Positions 44,695 through 54,550 of a DNA stretch of 64,000 nt are shown piece by piece. The position numbers and the translations under genes are program-made. Within the stretch, counting starts at the first letter, position 1. Each line of letters starts with the position of its first letter. Under the pieces are notes generated by a model that was given only the letters and a program-made list of their open reading frames with translations, was not told the DNA's origin and ran no database searches. Origin of the DNA: Armigeres subalbatus. Its lineage: Eukaryota; Arthropoda; Insecta; Diptera; Culicidae. The DNA is taken from contig NC_085140.1 of assembly GCF_024139115.2 (NCBI RefSeq), positions 464,569,401-464,633,400 of the forward strand. Direction: 5' to 3'.

Positions 44695-45289
44695 CCGGAG
44701 ACCAACACCTTGCACATTCCGCACCGGTGTTATTGGAGCCGCGACCGACGCCCATGATTGATGGTTCTTACCAGTATCAGCATAAAGTATTCCCCAGCTA
44801 GGTTCCATAATAATTAGTTAACAATAAAATTCATTCGTATTTCTTCACTCGAGCAGACAGGTCGATTGTTTAGTTTTTTTTTAAAAACGTATCTCGAACG
44901 ACCAAAAACATAAGTTATATACCATGCACAATTGTAATTACCTACACGACACGCCACAGCTCTTGTTTTCTTTTCTATACCTACAACGATGCTTTATCAT
45001 AGGCACCTAACAGCTAACCGAAAAGAACCAAAAGCAGCAAAGGTAGATTAAAAATAATTAATTCTCGGCAACACACGGGAGTTCATCGCTGTAATACAGG
45101 TACGCTTGCACGTAGACGATGAACATATCCAACCGGAAAACCCCGCTCAAGCAAACAAATTATTCACTCTCTGGTAGTAGCAAGATTGTAGATAGGTAAT
45201 TAAGAAAGAAGCGGGTTTTGGATTTTTGTATGAGTGTGGAATATTTAAAAACTTTTGAACCGAAAACATTTAGTTAGCTACTAGAACTT
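44695..45289. other. Post-env region, possible gypsy-type 3' LTR start
   Basis: AGTTAACAAT at 44816 resembles the start of gypsy-group LTRs and follows an AT-rich stretch after env. I could not define the LTR's end. No other gene. Confidence 0.35.
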
Positions 45290-45421
45290 TGGCGCGACCC
45301 CTTGGTTGGGCGCGAAGGGGGCTTCATATAAGCCCTACTTCTCTTTATATTAAGAAACTAGTGATGAACTTAATTTCAAATTAAAAAATCACTTTAATAA
45401 AGATAAAAAAAAAAAAAAAAA
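45290..45421 (+). mobile_element. Short 3'-end fragment of I-group-like LINE
   Basis: A GC-rich patch (GCGCGACCCCTTGGTTGGGC) is followed by TGATGAACTTAATTTCAAAT, ATCACTTTAATAAAG and poly-A (about 45404-45421). It is the same kind of terminus as 42490-42547 but a diverged copy. It abuts the broken end of the minus-strand BEL/Pao element. Confidence 0.75.
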
Positions 45422-45539
45422 TCCGTATCCCTTTTGCGAGGCGTCACAAAAACAATGAATCAAGTAATTGCTGTTGGTGTTCCATAGAACTCGTCGTGGA
45501 ACTTCCAACAATAGAAGCTCTGTAATGTCTTTACGGTAC

Positions 45540-45960
45540 TTTTTCCATCACACTGCTGCGTCTTCTGCAAGCTCAGCATCCCTCGACAAGTCAGCTGCCC
45601 AGAGAGATTGAATGTACATCTTGGCATTCACTACCACTGGTCCGAGGAGCCCGAGTGGATCGAAAAGTTGAGACATCTCGGAAACCACAATTCGTTTAGT
45701 CACGATATCCAGTTCTGAGAGAGCAGGAACTTTGAATTTGAATACGTCCCGCTGGGGGAAACACAACAACCCTAAGGTTTTAACTGCCTGCGAACGATCG
45801 ACCTCTAATTCTGCGGAAGTCTCTCATAACTCTTCGGGAGCGTTGCTTAGAACTGTTGAATAGTTCGAAGCCCACTTTCGAAGTAGAAAACCAGCGGACT
45901 TCATAATTTCCGTCAGCTGCTTGCATGTTTCGACCATTGTATCGTGGTCGTCATGTCCGA
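45540..45960 (-). pseudogene. BEL/Pao pol fragment, duplicated block A
   Basis: Encodes (minus) VSEMSQLFDPLGLLGPVVVN, the conserved segment after the BEL/Pao RT. It continues upstream through the SNAPEEL region up to 45960, where block B starts. It carries the uninterrupted site AACTGTTGAATAGTTCG (about 45855), without the tail insertion of B and C. RNase H and integrase are missing beyond 45540. Confidence 0.85.
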
Positions 45961-46572
45961 AGAGATTGAATGTACATCTTGGCATTCACTACCACTGGTC
46001 CGAGGAGCCCGAGTGGATCGAAAAGTTGAGACATCTCGGAAACCACAATTCGTTTAGTCACGACATCCAGTTCTGGGAGAGCAGGAACTTTGAATTTGAA
46101 TACGTCCCGCTGGGGGAAACACAACAACCCTAAGGTTTTAACTGCCTGCGAACGATCGACCTCTAATTCTGCGGAAGTCTCCCATAACTCTTCGGGAGCG
46201 TTGCTTAGAACTGTTGAATATTTTTTTTTTTTTTTGGTCTTTATTAAAGTGACAACTGTTGAATAGTTCGAAGCCCACTTTCGAAGTAGAAAACCAGCGG
46301 ACTTCATAATTTCCGTCAGCTGCTTGCATGTTTCGACCATTGTATCGTGGTCGTCATGTCCGAAGATGACGTCATCTACGTAGGTACCTGTCAGTATCGC
46401 TGGTACCGCCAGTGGAAAGTGCAGTCCTTCGTCGATGGCCAGTTGTTTTAACACGCGTGCAGCATGGAATGGCGAACTTGCAAGACCATACGTGACAGTT
46501 TTCAATTGGAAAGTACGGATAGGTTTCGATTGCTTTCCACGCCAGAGAATTTGCTGAAATTGCCGGTCATCG
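45961..46572 (-). pseudogene. BEL/Pao RT, duplicated block B with tail insertion
   Basis: Repeats block A with a 358-bp offset, then continues to the TYVDDVIFGHDDHD motif, whose YVDD keeps both catalytic Asp. A 33-bp LINE-tail insertion (46221-46253) interrupts it. Frame 46505-45951 reads through the insertion. Confidence 0.88.
46221..46253 (-). mobile_element. Tail-only LINE insertion (33 bp), 12-bp TSD
   Basis: On the minus strand: GTCACTTTAATAAAGACC then ~15 A. It is flanked by AACTGTTGAATA at 46209-46220 and 46254-46265 (plus strand). Block A (about 45855) is the empty site. Confidence 0.9.
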
Positions 46573-47055
46573 AGCGTTGCTTAGAACTGTTGAATATTTT
46601 TTTTTTTTGGTCTTTATTAAAGTGACAACTGTTGAATAGTTCGAAGCCCACTTTCGAAGTAGAAAACCAGCGGACTTCATAATTTCCGTCAGCTGCTTGC
46701 ATGTTTCGACCATTGTATCGTGGTCGTCATGTCCGAAGATGACGTCATCTACGTAGGTACCTGTCAGTATCGCTGGTACCGCCAGTGGAAAGTGCAGTCC
46801 TTCGTCGATGGCCAGTTGTTTTAACACGCGTGCAGCATGGAATGGCGAACTTACAAGACCATACGTGACAGTTTTCAATTGGAAAGTACGGATAGGTTTC
46901 GATTGCTTTCCACGCCAGAGAATTTGCTGAAATTGCCGGTCATCGGGGTGGACCCATATCTGCCGGAACATTTTTTCTGCATCAGCTGTTATGACAAATC
47001 GTGGCAGACGGACGGAGGGTTGGCTGAACCGTTGGTCCGACGTAGAGTGCTTCAT
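46573..47055 (-). pseudogene. BEL/Pao RT, duplicated block C (parental)
   Basis: Repeats block B with a ~376-bp offset and carries the same tail insertion (46597-46626), but with a shorter T run. It then continues into unique RT sequence RFVITADAEKMFRQIWVHPDD (catalytic Asp) and FQQILWRG, which are BEL/Pao RT signatures. A frameshift at about 46990-47010 separates it from the upstream RT/protease frame. Confidence 0.88.
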
Positions 47056-48304
47056 TCAGCGATAGCGAGGCTGCTCCACGACAGGAACCGTCAAATACCA
47101 CCCGTGTTTTGGTGGGAGTACTGTCTGGGCGCTGGATGGCATGGTGGGATAAGAAAAACTGTGAGCTACGCGGCGCGACGGAAACCGGCTCCATGTGACC
47201 CAACCTCTCACACTCCTCCAGGAACTCTGTATAACTGCGACGGAGATCTTCATCTGCGACAAATCTTTTCTCCATGTGTTGGAATCTCCGGAGCGCCGAG
47301 GTATACGAATCTCCAAGCATCGACACCTTTTCTTCCTTGAGCGGAAGTCGTACGACGTATCGGCCCGTCTCATCACGAGCGATGGTATTTTGGAAGTGAT
47401 CTTCGCAAAGTTGTTCATCTGGAGTTAAAGCCTTACCATCATCAAAATTTTCAATCTCCCAAAACCGCTGAAGCTGCGTATCGAGTCTGTCTTCGACACA
47501 AATGTGGCAAGTCTGCGTTTTTGTGGTTTCATTCATTGGCTGTTCTAGTTTTCCACAGACGATATATCCCAGAACCGTTTTTTGTAGCTTAGGATAACCA
47601 GGAGTGATAAATATCTGCTCGTGTTGGAGAAGATCGAAGAACAGAGCAGCTCCAATAATGATATCCACACCTTGACTGATGTTGAATTGTGGATCAGCGA
47701 GTGGGAGATGCCTTGGGATCCTCCAACAAGAGATATCAATGTGGTGTCCCGGCAGCGAGACGGTAAGCTTCGGCAGCACGAGGCAGTCCAGTTCGGCGTT
47801 GAAGGATTCAAAACGAGAAGCGTTCGATAGTTTCACAGCGTAGCGGACGTTGACGATGGATTGTCCGATGCCACTAACTGGCGAATTCAACTTGGTCCGC
47901 TTCAAACGAAGCTTTTGACATAATGCTTCGGAAATAAAACTTGGCTGTGAACCACTGTCTAACAGGGCTCTGGCGTGAACGTACTGGTTGTCTGCATCTT
48001 TCACCTTTATCACTGCTGTTGACAGAATAACCGTTGACTGCCAGAATTGGGTGTTCACTTCTGCACTTTGACAAGAGGTGGATGGAGAAACGAAATCAAC
48101 CGACGTAAACGACGAATTTGGGAAAGGATGACCGCGCGACAACTGCGAACGAAACGACGACGTGACAGGTGGTGAGGCGACCGCGGGCCCTTCCGACGGA
48201 GAGCTTTCGATATGATTCGGAACGAAATGCGACAATTGACGAGGCGCCAAAGTGTTTGCTTCAGCGGGTTTGTTCGCAGCTACTAGCTGCCTTGTAGTTG
48301 CCAC
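46982..48304 (-). pseudogene. BEL/Pao pol: aspartic protease and RT N-terminus
   Basis: 440-aa frame. The protease shows HARALLDSGSQPSFI (catalytic DSG) near residue 112 and IIGAALFFDLL further on, as in the DUF1758-type protease of BEL/Pao. Then a connecting region and the RT start (YVVRLPLKE, RRFQHMEKRFVADEDLRRSYTEFLEEC, LSHHAIQRPDSTPTKTRVVFDGS) characteristic of Pao RT. The start overlaps the gag ORF by 44 bases in another frame. It ends by frameshift rather than a natural stop. Confidence 0.9.
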
Positions 48305-49520
48305 TGGTTATGAACCAGAAGCCGATGAGAGAGGCGGAAAATGTACCAACGTGATGCTTCTTGTCGCATCTCTTGCAGGAACCGCTGGTGCAATTCTTTG
48401 CTTGATGCGCAATTAATACACAGCCCGTGTTTCTTCGCGACTTCAAACCGTTATTGGGGGGAGAGCATTCGGAATTGTTCACACTGAAACGGGAAGTGTG
48501 CCTGCTTGCAGCTACCACACTTGGAGCACATTGTCGGAAACAACGAACAGTGACTTGGCTTGCCTTGGATAGGGTATTTGCCGATTGGGAGAGCTTAAGC
48601 GTTTGGATTATCCGCGATCTTCTATGGATAACCTCGAGGAGGTCTTTGTACTTCGGGTAGTCTTCTTCATCGGAAACAAGTGTCTCCCACTCACGGAGTG
48701 TAACAGCATCAAGACATTGGCTCAATTTTTCAACTAGAAAGGAATTCCAATGATTCTCAGCACCTTCGAGTTTATCCAGCAACTGTACGTGACGATGGCA
48801 CTCATCAGCAAGATCTGCAAGTCCCTGTGCAGACTCTTTTCTCAGAGTAGGAATCGTAAGTAATGCAGACATGTGCCGCTTTACCAGAAAATTTGAATTT
48901 TCGAAGCGTTCTTTCAACAAGTTCCACGCTACGAGATAATTGTTAGCGGAAATCTCGAACGATGATATGAGGCGAGCTGCTTCGCCAGAAAGTGCAGCTC
49001 GCAAATAATGCATTTTTTGTACAGCCGTTAGTTGTACGCTCGAATGAATTAGCGAGACGAAAAGATCGCGGAATGACACCCAATCATCGAGATTCCCAGA
49101 GAACTCCTTCAATTTTATTTCAGGCAAACGAACGCTCGACGTAATGGGGACGGAAGCCAATAATGGTTGAGCAGGAGGGGGTGGCGGAGGTACGGGTGCT
49201 TGTACGGGAAGTTTACCCTGTAACGAAGCCTTCAATTCAAAGTAAAGGGTTTGAAATTCTTCCCTTTCTTGCAAAAACTCTTCTTCTGCATCTTCAAGAA
49301 TCTCAATTTCATCTTGTGTTTCCTCAAATTCTTGCCCCAACGCATCAAGTCGTTGAATGCGTACGGGTAACTGATCATTTTTTGTGGCATCGAACGTGTC
49401 AGCAAACGATTTTATTAAATTTGCGGAACCCAAAATATTTGTCCGCCGACGATACAGAATTTTCAATTTTGTTTGCTTAGTCGCCTTCTTTGGGGGCGTC
49501 ATTTTGGCCAAACCCTTCAC
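48261..49520 (-). CDS. BEL/Pao gag (DUF1759-type)
   Basis: 419 aa; the initiator may be the second Met (MTPPKK, 49502). N-terminal Lys-rich start, a long acidic coiled-coil (~residues 60-100), a PPPPPPP linker (~112), then the BEL/Pao gag core: LPEIKLKEFSGNLDDWVSFR, MHYLRAALSGEAARLI and HWNSFLVEKLSQCLDAVTLR. A degenerate zinc-knuckle region (NCTSGSCKRCDKKHHVG) lies near the end. The last ~25 residues read into the pol region in the wrong frame. It packages the element RNA into virus-like particles. Confidence 0.85.
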   Translation of the reverse strand: MKGLAKMTPPKKATKQTKLKILYRRRTNILGSANLIKSFADTFDATKNDQLPVRIQRLDALGQEFEETQDEIEILEDAEEEFLQEREEFQTLYFELKASLQGKLPVQAPVPPPPPPAQPLLASVPITSSVRLPEIKLKEFSGNLDDWVSFRDLFVSLIHSSVQLTAVQKMHYLRAALSGEAARLISSFEISANNYLVAWNLLKERFENSNFLVKRHMSALLTIPTLRKESAQGLADLADECHRHVQLLDKLEGAENHWNSFLVEKLSQCLDAVTLREWETLVSDEEDYPKYKDLLEVIHRRSRIIQTLKLSQSANTLSKASQVTVRCFRQCAPSVVAASRHTSRFSVNNSECSPPNNGLKSRRNTGCVLIAHQAKNCTSGSCKRCDKKHHVGTFSASLIGFWFITSGNYKAASSCEQTR

Positions 49521-50113
49521 CGAAAAAAAGAAGTCAAGTACCTGTGTTTGCTGCTACCTGCTACAACCTTACCCCAACTTCTCCTTAGGGTCTGAGTACC
49601 TTCCGTGCTACGGCGGCAGACGAAGAAATACGATCCAAACAACTGCTACTGCTCCGATGGATGACGACGTTACGACGATGATGATGACAATGCTCCACTA
49701 TGAGTGCACTTACCCTATTGCACTTGCGGGCGATGGTGATGATTCGATGAGAAGGCACAAATAGCAGATGACGATGATGATTTCTTGCGACCGACAGGTA
49801 AGACTGCAACAACGGCGACGACTGGATACTGTCCGTTGCTATTGTCCGTTCAGTGATGATGACGACGACGATATGATTCTAGTGTGCACTTGTTGACGAC
49901 GATGACGATGAATCGACGGGAGCACGTGCTTAGCACTAACCGGCGACGATGCGATATCGACTCTCTGATGCAGATAGGCGGCAATAAACTGATGGTGCTG
50001 CTGCAACCGACGATAGGACCAGTTTCGTACCGCTGGGGTATCGAAAACGATGTAGACGACGTGATAGCTTTCTCCACACGTGGTGTTGAGGTTAGCCCAA
50101 CACACAGCAACCT
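49521..50113 (-). other. BEL/Pao 5' untranslated region with (GAT)-rich microsatellites
   Basis: Between the PBS and gag. Rich in GATGATGAC and CGACGACGATG runs (49670-49690, 49760-49785, 49855-49915). No ORF with a motif. Confidence 0.6.
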
Positions 50114-50134
50114 CCTCCCGGGATTCGGCACCAA
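50114..50134 (-). promoter_or_regulatory. Primer-binding site of BEL/Pao element
   Basis: On the minus strand TGGTGCCGAATCCCGGGA directly follows the LTR. It begins with TGG, complementary to a tRNA CCA end, and contains the CCCGGG block expected from a T-arm/acceptor sequence. I cannot name the tRNA with confidence. Confidence 0.75.
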
Positions 50135-50357
50135 TGTTACGGGAGTAAATTTGCTAGAATTTCGCCGAATTGGTCTCTGTTCTGAACAGGACACTTGCAG
50201 TGCGGCAAGTGGATTCCCGACGGTTAGAAGTAGTTTTCGGACCGCGTTAAAGAACGAGCGTTTACTTTACTGTTCGATGGTTTGTATTCAACTGAGATTG
50301 TGTAATTCGTGTCTTCATGTGAGTGTGTCTAGCATGACTTTGGAGGTAAGGTGAACA
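50135..50357 (-). repeat. 5' LTR of the minus-strand BEL/Pao element
   Basis: A 223-bp block with TG...CA ends on the minus strand (TGTTCACCTTACC ... CCGTAACA), abutting the PBS. The matching 3' LTR is not in the window because the element is truncated at 45540. It probably carries the element promoter. Confidence 0.75.
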
Positions 50358-50438
50358 AGGTAAGTTACAATTTGTTTTTGCAGGTATTTGTTAACATTTC
50401 AGAGTAATTCAATTTATTATTTCAGGTGATTATATGAG

Positions 50439-51062
50439 ATGCCGTTCACAACAGTATGCAAAGACTATGACAACTCTAAAACCTTTTCGCAGAGGCTCAA
50501 ATCTGCACAAATACCACGATCCGTATCGATGGAACCGAGATTTGCTACGCCAACGCTAAACAGATCGTCACGATCGATGCCTCTACAATCATCCTCGAAT
50601 CCATTACACCCTATGCGACCTCAACGAGGGAATGTCATCGAAGAAGAAGAACTGAATATCGCCCCGTACACAGGAACAACAGAGCCTTCTACCAACGCAT
50701 CAACGCAAGCGATTCAGACCGCAGGAATGGAACCTTTAGGACAGGACTACGAGGTCAACGCAATAAGGACACAAACCAATTGGTCGTTGAATCAAAACCA
50801 GTTTCCCTATAACCAAAGGACAGAAGATAAAATTGCATGTTGGCAATGTCAACAGCGAGGCCACACTTTCATGTCATGTCAGAACCCAAAAACGTTCTTC
50901 TTCTGCTACAGATGTGGGAAAAGGGTTTCACCTCTCAAAATTGTCCGGACTGTGTCGCCAGAATGTCACAAGCTATTCCGGAGGCAACTATTCCTGCTGA
51001 TCAAGGAAACGCCAGGACGGGGTTCCCTCAATGAAGGGGATGGATACTCCGTCTCATGCTAG
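50439..51062 (+). pseudogene. Ty3/gypsy gag with CCHC, frameshifted
   Basis: Frame from ATG 50439. The N-terminus looks truncated, as the capsid core is mostly missing and the sequence starts at the BEL LTR border. The first knuckle is CWQCQQRGHTFMSC and the second begins CYRCGK, then leaves frame at about 50925 (the rest, GFTSQNCPDC, is in 50837-51034). Confidence 0.85.
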
Positions 51063-51577
51063 TATCCCTTCACTACAAGAAACTCCTCACTTCCGTCACG
51101 TGAGCTCCATTATCTTCGACTTAACAGCAGGTGATAATCGCCCATATGCAGACGTATGCATCATGGGGAAAACTCATCGGGCTTTATTGGACAGCGGAGC
51201 AACCAGTTGTTTAATGGGAAAAAAACCTACTTCTCATAATGTCAGAGCTTAACATCACAAAGTATCCTGTTCACGGAACCATCAGAACAGCTGACAACAC
51301 TCTTCATCCAGTTTCTTTTTACGCCTTCGTTCCTCTTGAATACAACAACAAAAAGTCAGTAGTTCCCATAGTATGCGTGGAATCTCTTCCAGAGACATTC
51401 ATACTAGGTATGAGTTTCTGGAATTTGTTTGGGATAAAAATCGTTGCGTGTGAAGCAGAATTTACGGTAGAGGAAGCTGACACCAAAACAAAGCCACTGA
51501 CCAAGGAGCAAAAGCAAGCCCTGCAAGATACAATAAGTTTGTTACCTTCTTCCAAAAACACCGGAAAGCTAGGGTGA
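51031..51577 (+). pseudogene. Ty3/gypsy protease region
   Basis: 51031-51252 has HRALLDSGATSCLMG (catalytic DSG). A frameshift at about 51230 leads to 51239-51577 with ESLPETFILGMSFWNLFGIK, the second conserved protease strand, then the linker to RT. Confidence 0.88.
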
Positions 51578-51628
51578 ACCAATGTTTACCATCATAAGAT
51601 CGATACAGGCACAACAACGCCTTTCAAG

Positions 51629-51933
51629 GTGAAATATAACTCTATCTCCAAGTTCTTGTTGAACGACCTAAACAAAGAAGTTGACAGGATGCTAAGCATG
51701 GACGTAATTGATGAAGCAAGCTGTTGTCCATGGAATAACCCCGTAGTAGCCGTAAAGAAGAAAGATGGATCGATGCGACTATGCCTGGACGCAAGAAAAC
51801 TCAACAGCATTATAATCCAAGAAGCTTACCCAATCCCACACATTGCTTCCATAATGAACAATCTAGGAGGATCTCGTTTTCTGTCTTCCATAGACCTCGA
51901 AGCAGCCTTCTGGAAAATTCCACTAGACGATTA
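51629..51933 (+). pseudogene. Ty3/gypsy RT, N-terminal part
   Basis: CCPWNNPVVAVKKKDGSMRL, CLDARKLNSIII and FLSSIDLEAAFWKIPLDD (catalytic Asp). It stops where a MITE is inserted. About 55-60 residues that normally lie between this point and YLDD are missing, so a deletion accompanied or preceded the insertion. Confidence 0.9.
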
Positions 51934-52490
51934 GGGAGTGAGTGCTAGTAATGGACCCCTTAACGACGGAAACTTACTTCAATCGCTTCGCTAGAGTAAG
52001 ACTCATGACAAATTGCCATTCTGCAGCACTAGATGACAATCAACAGGTATCAGCATCGCGTTTCGTACATAACACATGGTAAAACATTCATTTTTACTAC
52101 TAAAATATGTATTTTAAAAGTATGTAGCCAGGTTGCCTATTATGGCCACCCCCGGGTCCATAATACGCAACATCGAGTTTGTTTACATACGTATTATGGT
52201 CCCTCCATTTGATTCACATGTTCCATTTCCACATGTTCCTGTTGCATATTATGGACCCCCCCTTCTGTGCTAGTAATGGACCCTCTAGCGCGTTTACATT
52301 CATAAATTAGTTAATATAACTAAATTCCAGTCTCCCAGTGCAAAACAATTGGATGGAACTACTACCCTGATAAGTGAAGCAACTTTATCCTATGGAAGTT
52401 TGCAGGAAATTGTAGATTCAAGCGTAAACTCTCGGTTTTTGTTCAGGGGGTCCATTATACGCACGGGGTCCATTACTAGCACTCACTCTC
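51934..52490. mobile_element. MITE with GGTCCATTA motif, TA flanks
   Basis: The ends GGGAGTGAGTGCTAGTAATG and GAGAGTGAGTGCTAGTAATG (reverse complement) are TIRs. TA at 51932-51933 and 52491-52492. Internal GGTCCATAATACG, TATTATGGACCCC and GGTCCATTATACG repeats echo the end motif. It interrupts the gypsy RT. Confidence 0.85.
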
Positions 52491-52492
52491 TA

Positions 52493-52992
52493 GAACCTAA
52501 GGTGTTCGTCTATCTAGACGACCTGGTCATCGCCACAGATAGCTTCGAAGATCACCTAGCACTACTCAAAGAAATAGCAAAATGACTCAAGGCGGCGGAT
52601 TTAACCATTAACACTGAAAAGTTGACCTTCTGTCGTCGCAGCATAAAATACCTTGGATATATATTGGATGAACATGGATGGAGGGTAGATGAGGAGAAAA
52701 CGGAGGCAATTAAGAATTTCCCCACACCTGGGTCGAGAAAGGAACTGCAGCGCTTTCTTGGTATGTGTGGCTGGTACAGACGTTTTATTCGCGATTTTGC
52801 GAAAATAGCTGCACCTCTATCAAGTCAGACAGGAATCAAGACGAAGTTCAAATGGAATGAAGACTGTGAAGTAGCATTCAACTCTCTGAAACAGGCGCTC
52901 TGCACTGCACCAGTTTTATGCACACCGGATTACTCGAAGAAATTCGCAGTTGCATGCGACGCCACTGACATCGCAATCGGAGCTGTTCTAAT
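52493..52992 (+). pseudogene. Ty3/gypsy RT C-terminus and RNase H start
   Basis: KVFVYLDDLVIATDSFEDHL (YLDD), one stop at about 52583, then FCRRSIKYLGYILDEHGWRV, FLGMCGWYRRFIRDFAKIA, and the RNase H beginning VACDATDIAIGAVL. Interrupted by a hAT-type MITE at 52993. Confidence 0.92.
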
Positions 52993-53417
52993 CTGAGACG
53001 AGACCTGCAAAGAGGAAAAAATGTAACTTCAGCTGCTGCCAGTCAACTGCTGTCACGAACTGTCAGGTGCAACCAGCAGCTTTTTGAGTGAAAGTATTGG
53101 TATCCCAAATAAAATATTCCACATCATTTTTGTTTTACCAAGACTTTTTTACTTTAACGAGTATTCCAAACCTTCCGTTTAGCTTGTTAATAATCAGTAA
53201 TAAACCTGTGTTTTGTTCCCGGTATAAAAATCCTTTTGAAAATGAATTAACTATTTCGTGAATTGGATACACTTTTATTGTGCTCAGAAGGGTCCACCTG
53301 GGGCTTAGGTGAAACAGTCAAGTAAACAGTTGAAACTCGATGGTCAACTGTGATGAAAAGAAGAACAAGTGTCAAAACAAGAGAAAAGAAGCAGCGTCTT
53401 TGCAGGTCTCGTCTCAG
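52993..53417. mobile_element. hAT-type MITE, perfect 20-bp TIR, 8-bp TSD
   Basis: Ends CTGAGACGAGACCTGCAAAG in perfect inverted orientation. The TSD GTTCTAAT is at 52985-52992 and 53418-53425. Removing 425 bp of element plus one TSD restores an uninterrupted RNase H frame boundary. No coding capacity. Confidence 0.95.
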
Positions 53418-54049
53418 GTTCTAATGCAAGAATCAGGAGGGCAAAAACGTGTAATCGCCTAGTTCTCACAAAAACTCACCCCCACTGAACGCAAATACTC
53501 GGTCACTGAACGAGAATGTTTAGCCGTGATTAGAGCAGTGGAAAAATTCAGGGGTTGTATTGAAGGAAGGTAATTCACAGTATACTGCGATCATTCAAGC
53601 CTCATGTACTTGAAGACTATGGAAAATCCATCACCACTTATGGAACGCTGGTTCCTCCGCCTGAACGCGTTTAACATGAACATCAAGTATCGCAACGTTG
53701 TGCCAGATTGTCTCAGTCGAATCGACAAGGTTTGTGCGCTTTCCACAGATATCACCGATCCGTGGTTCGAGGACCTCAGGGAGAAAGTGAAGGCGAATCC
53801 GCAAAATTTTCCCGACTTCAGGATTATTTCAGGAAGATTATACAAGAACTGCGTGTTGACTGATGAGATGGGTCTACGGTCTCATAGATGGAAGGAAATT
53901 GTTCCCGCGCCATTACGACTGGAACCAATCCGTCGATGCCACGATCTTCCTACTGCGGCACATCTAGGCTTTGACAAAACGTCACAAAAACTCCAACAAA
54001 GCTTCTACTGGCCGAAAATGGCCATGCAAATTAAAAAATATATAAAATC
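53418..54049 (+). pseudogene. Ty3/gypsy RNase H and integrase zinc-finger start
   Basis: YSVTERECLAVIRAVEKFRG and VYCDHSSLMYLK are RNase H; RIDKV... is the linker; then RCHDLPTAAHLGFDKTSQKL and FYWPKM are the start of the integrase HHCC finger (the two His). In-frame stops near 53460 and 53572. The two Cys lie beyond the next MITE (about 54280-54295). Confidence 0.9.
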
Positions 54050-54273
54050 TATAGACACTATAGGTTCCATAGACGAGCGCAGGCACGGTTGGGTCATTTC
54101 GATTAAGTGTGTTTTTCCACTTTTTCACAGTGTACCACGCGAATTTGACGTCACACGCTCCGTTGCATGGATTGCAATCGTTACGTCATGCTCGTTTGGC
54201 TACACTAACTGACAGTTCGTTTGGCTAAACTCGCCTTCGCCTCAGCTCGTCTATGGAACCTATAGTGTCTATA
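54050..54273. mobile_element. Palindromic MITE in gypsy integrase, 8-bp TSD
   Basis: Ends TATAGACACTATAGGTTCCA and their inverted copy (TIR ~29 bp). The TSD ATAAAATC is at 54042-54049 and 54274-54281. It separates the His pair from the Cys pair of the integrase zinc finger. Confidence 0.94.
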
Positions 54274-54387
54274 ATAAAATCCTGTAATGTTTGTTAGGCA
54301 AGTAAAGTGCCTACAACTACCTTAACTCCTCGCCGTCCTCCAAAATTAACCACTACCGCAACCAACAGAATAATCGCAAGTTCATAG
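54274..54387 (+). pseudogene. Ty3/gypsy integrase scrap after MITE
   Basis: KSCNVC supplies the Cys pair of the HHCC finger, followed within ~30 codons by a stop and loss of similarity. The catalytic DDE core is absent. Confidence 0.7.
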
Positions 54388-54550
54388 AATCCATGACAAC
54401 AGCACTAAACACTGGCCAATCTGCGAACGGTCAACCTGAAATGTTTATCTTATTTCTTGGTTTAGCTTTTTGCTAGGTTGATCGGCGAGAAAAAAAAATC
54501 TTGCAGAACTCTTATAAAGTGCAAAAAGCGCAATAGGGTTAAGGCAGGTA
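54388..54550. other. Partial repeat of the duplicated unit
   Basis: Opens with ATCCATGACAACAGCACTAA..., a ~43-bp match to 54734-54776 and 57306-57348, then unassigned sequence up to the tandem duplication. Confidence 0.6.

Noticed and set aside
52137..52290. Short repeated GGTCCATAATACG motifs as regulatory sites of a host gene
   Set aside because: They are subterminal repeats of the MITE at 51934-52490.
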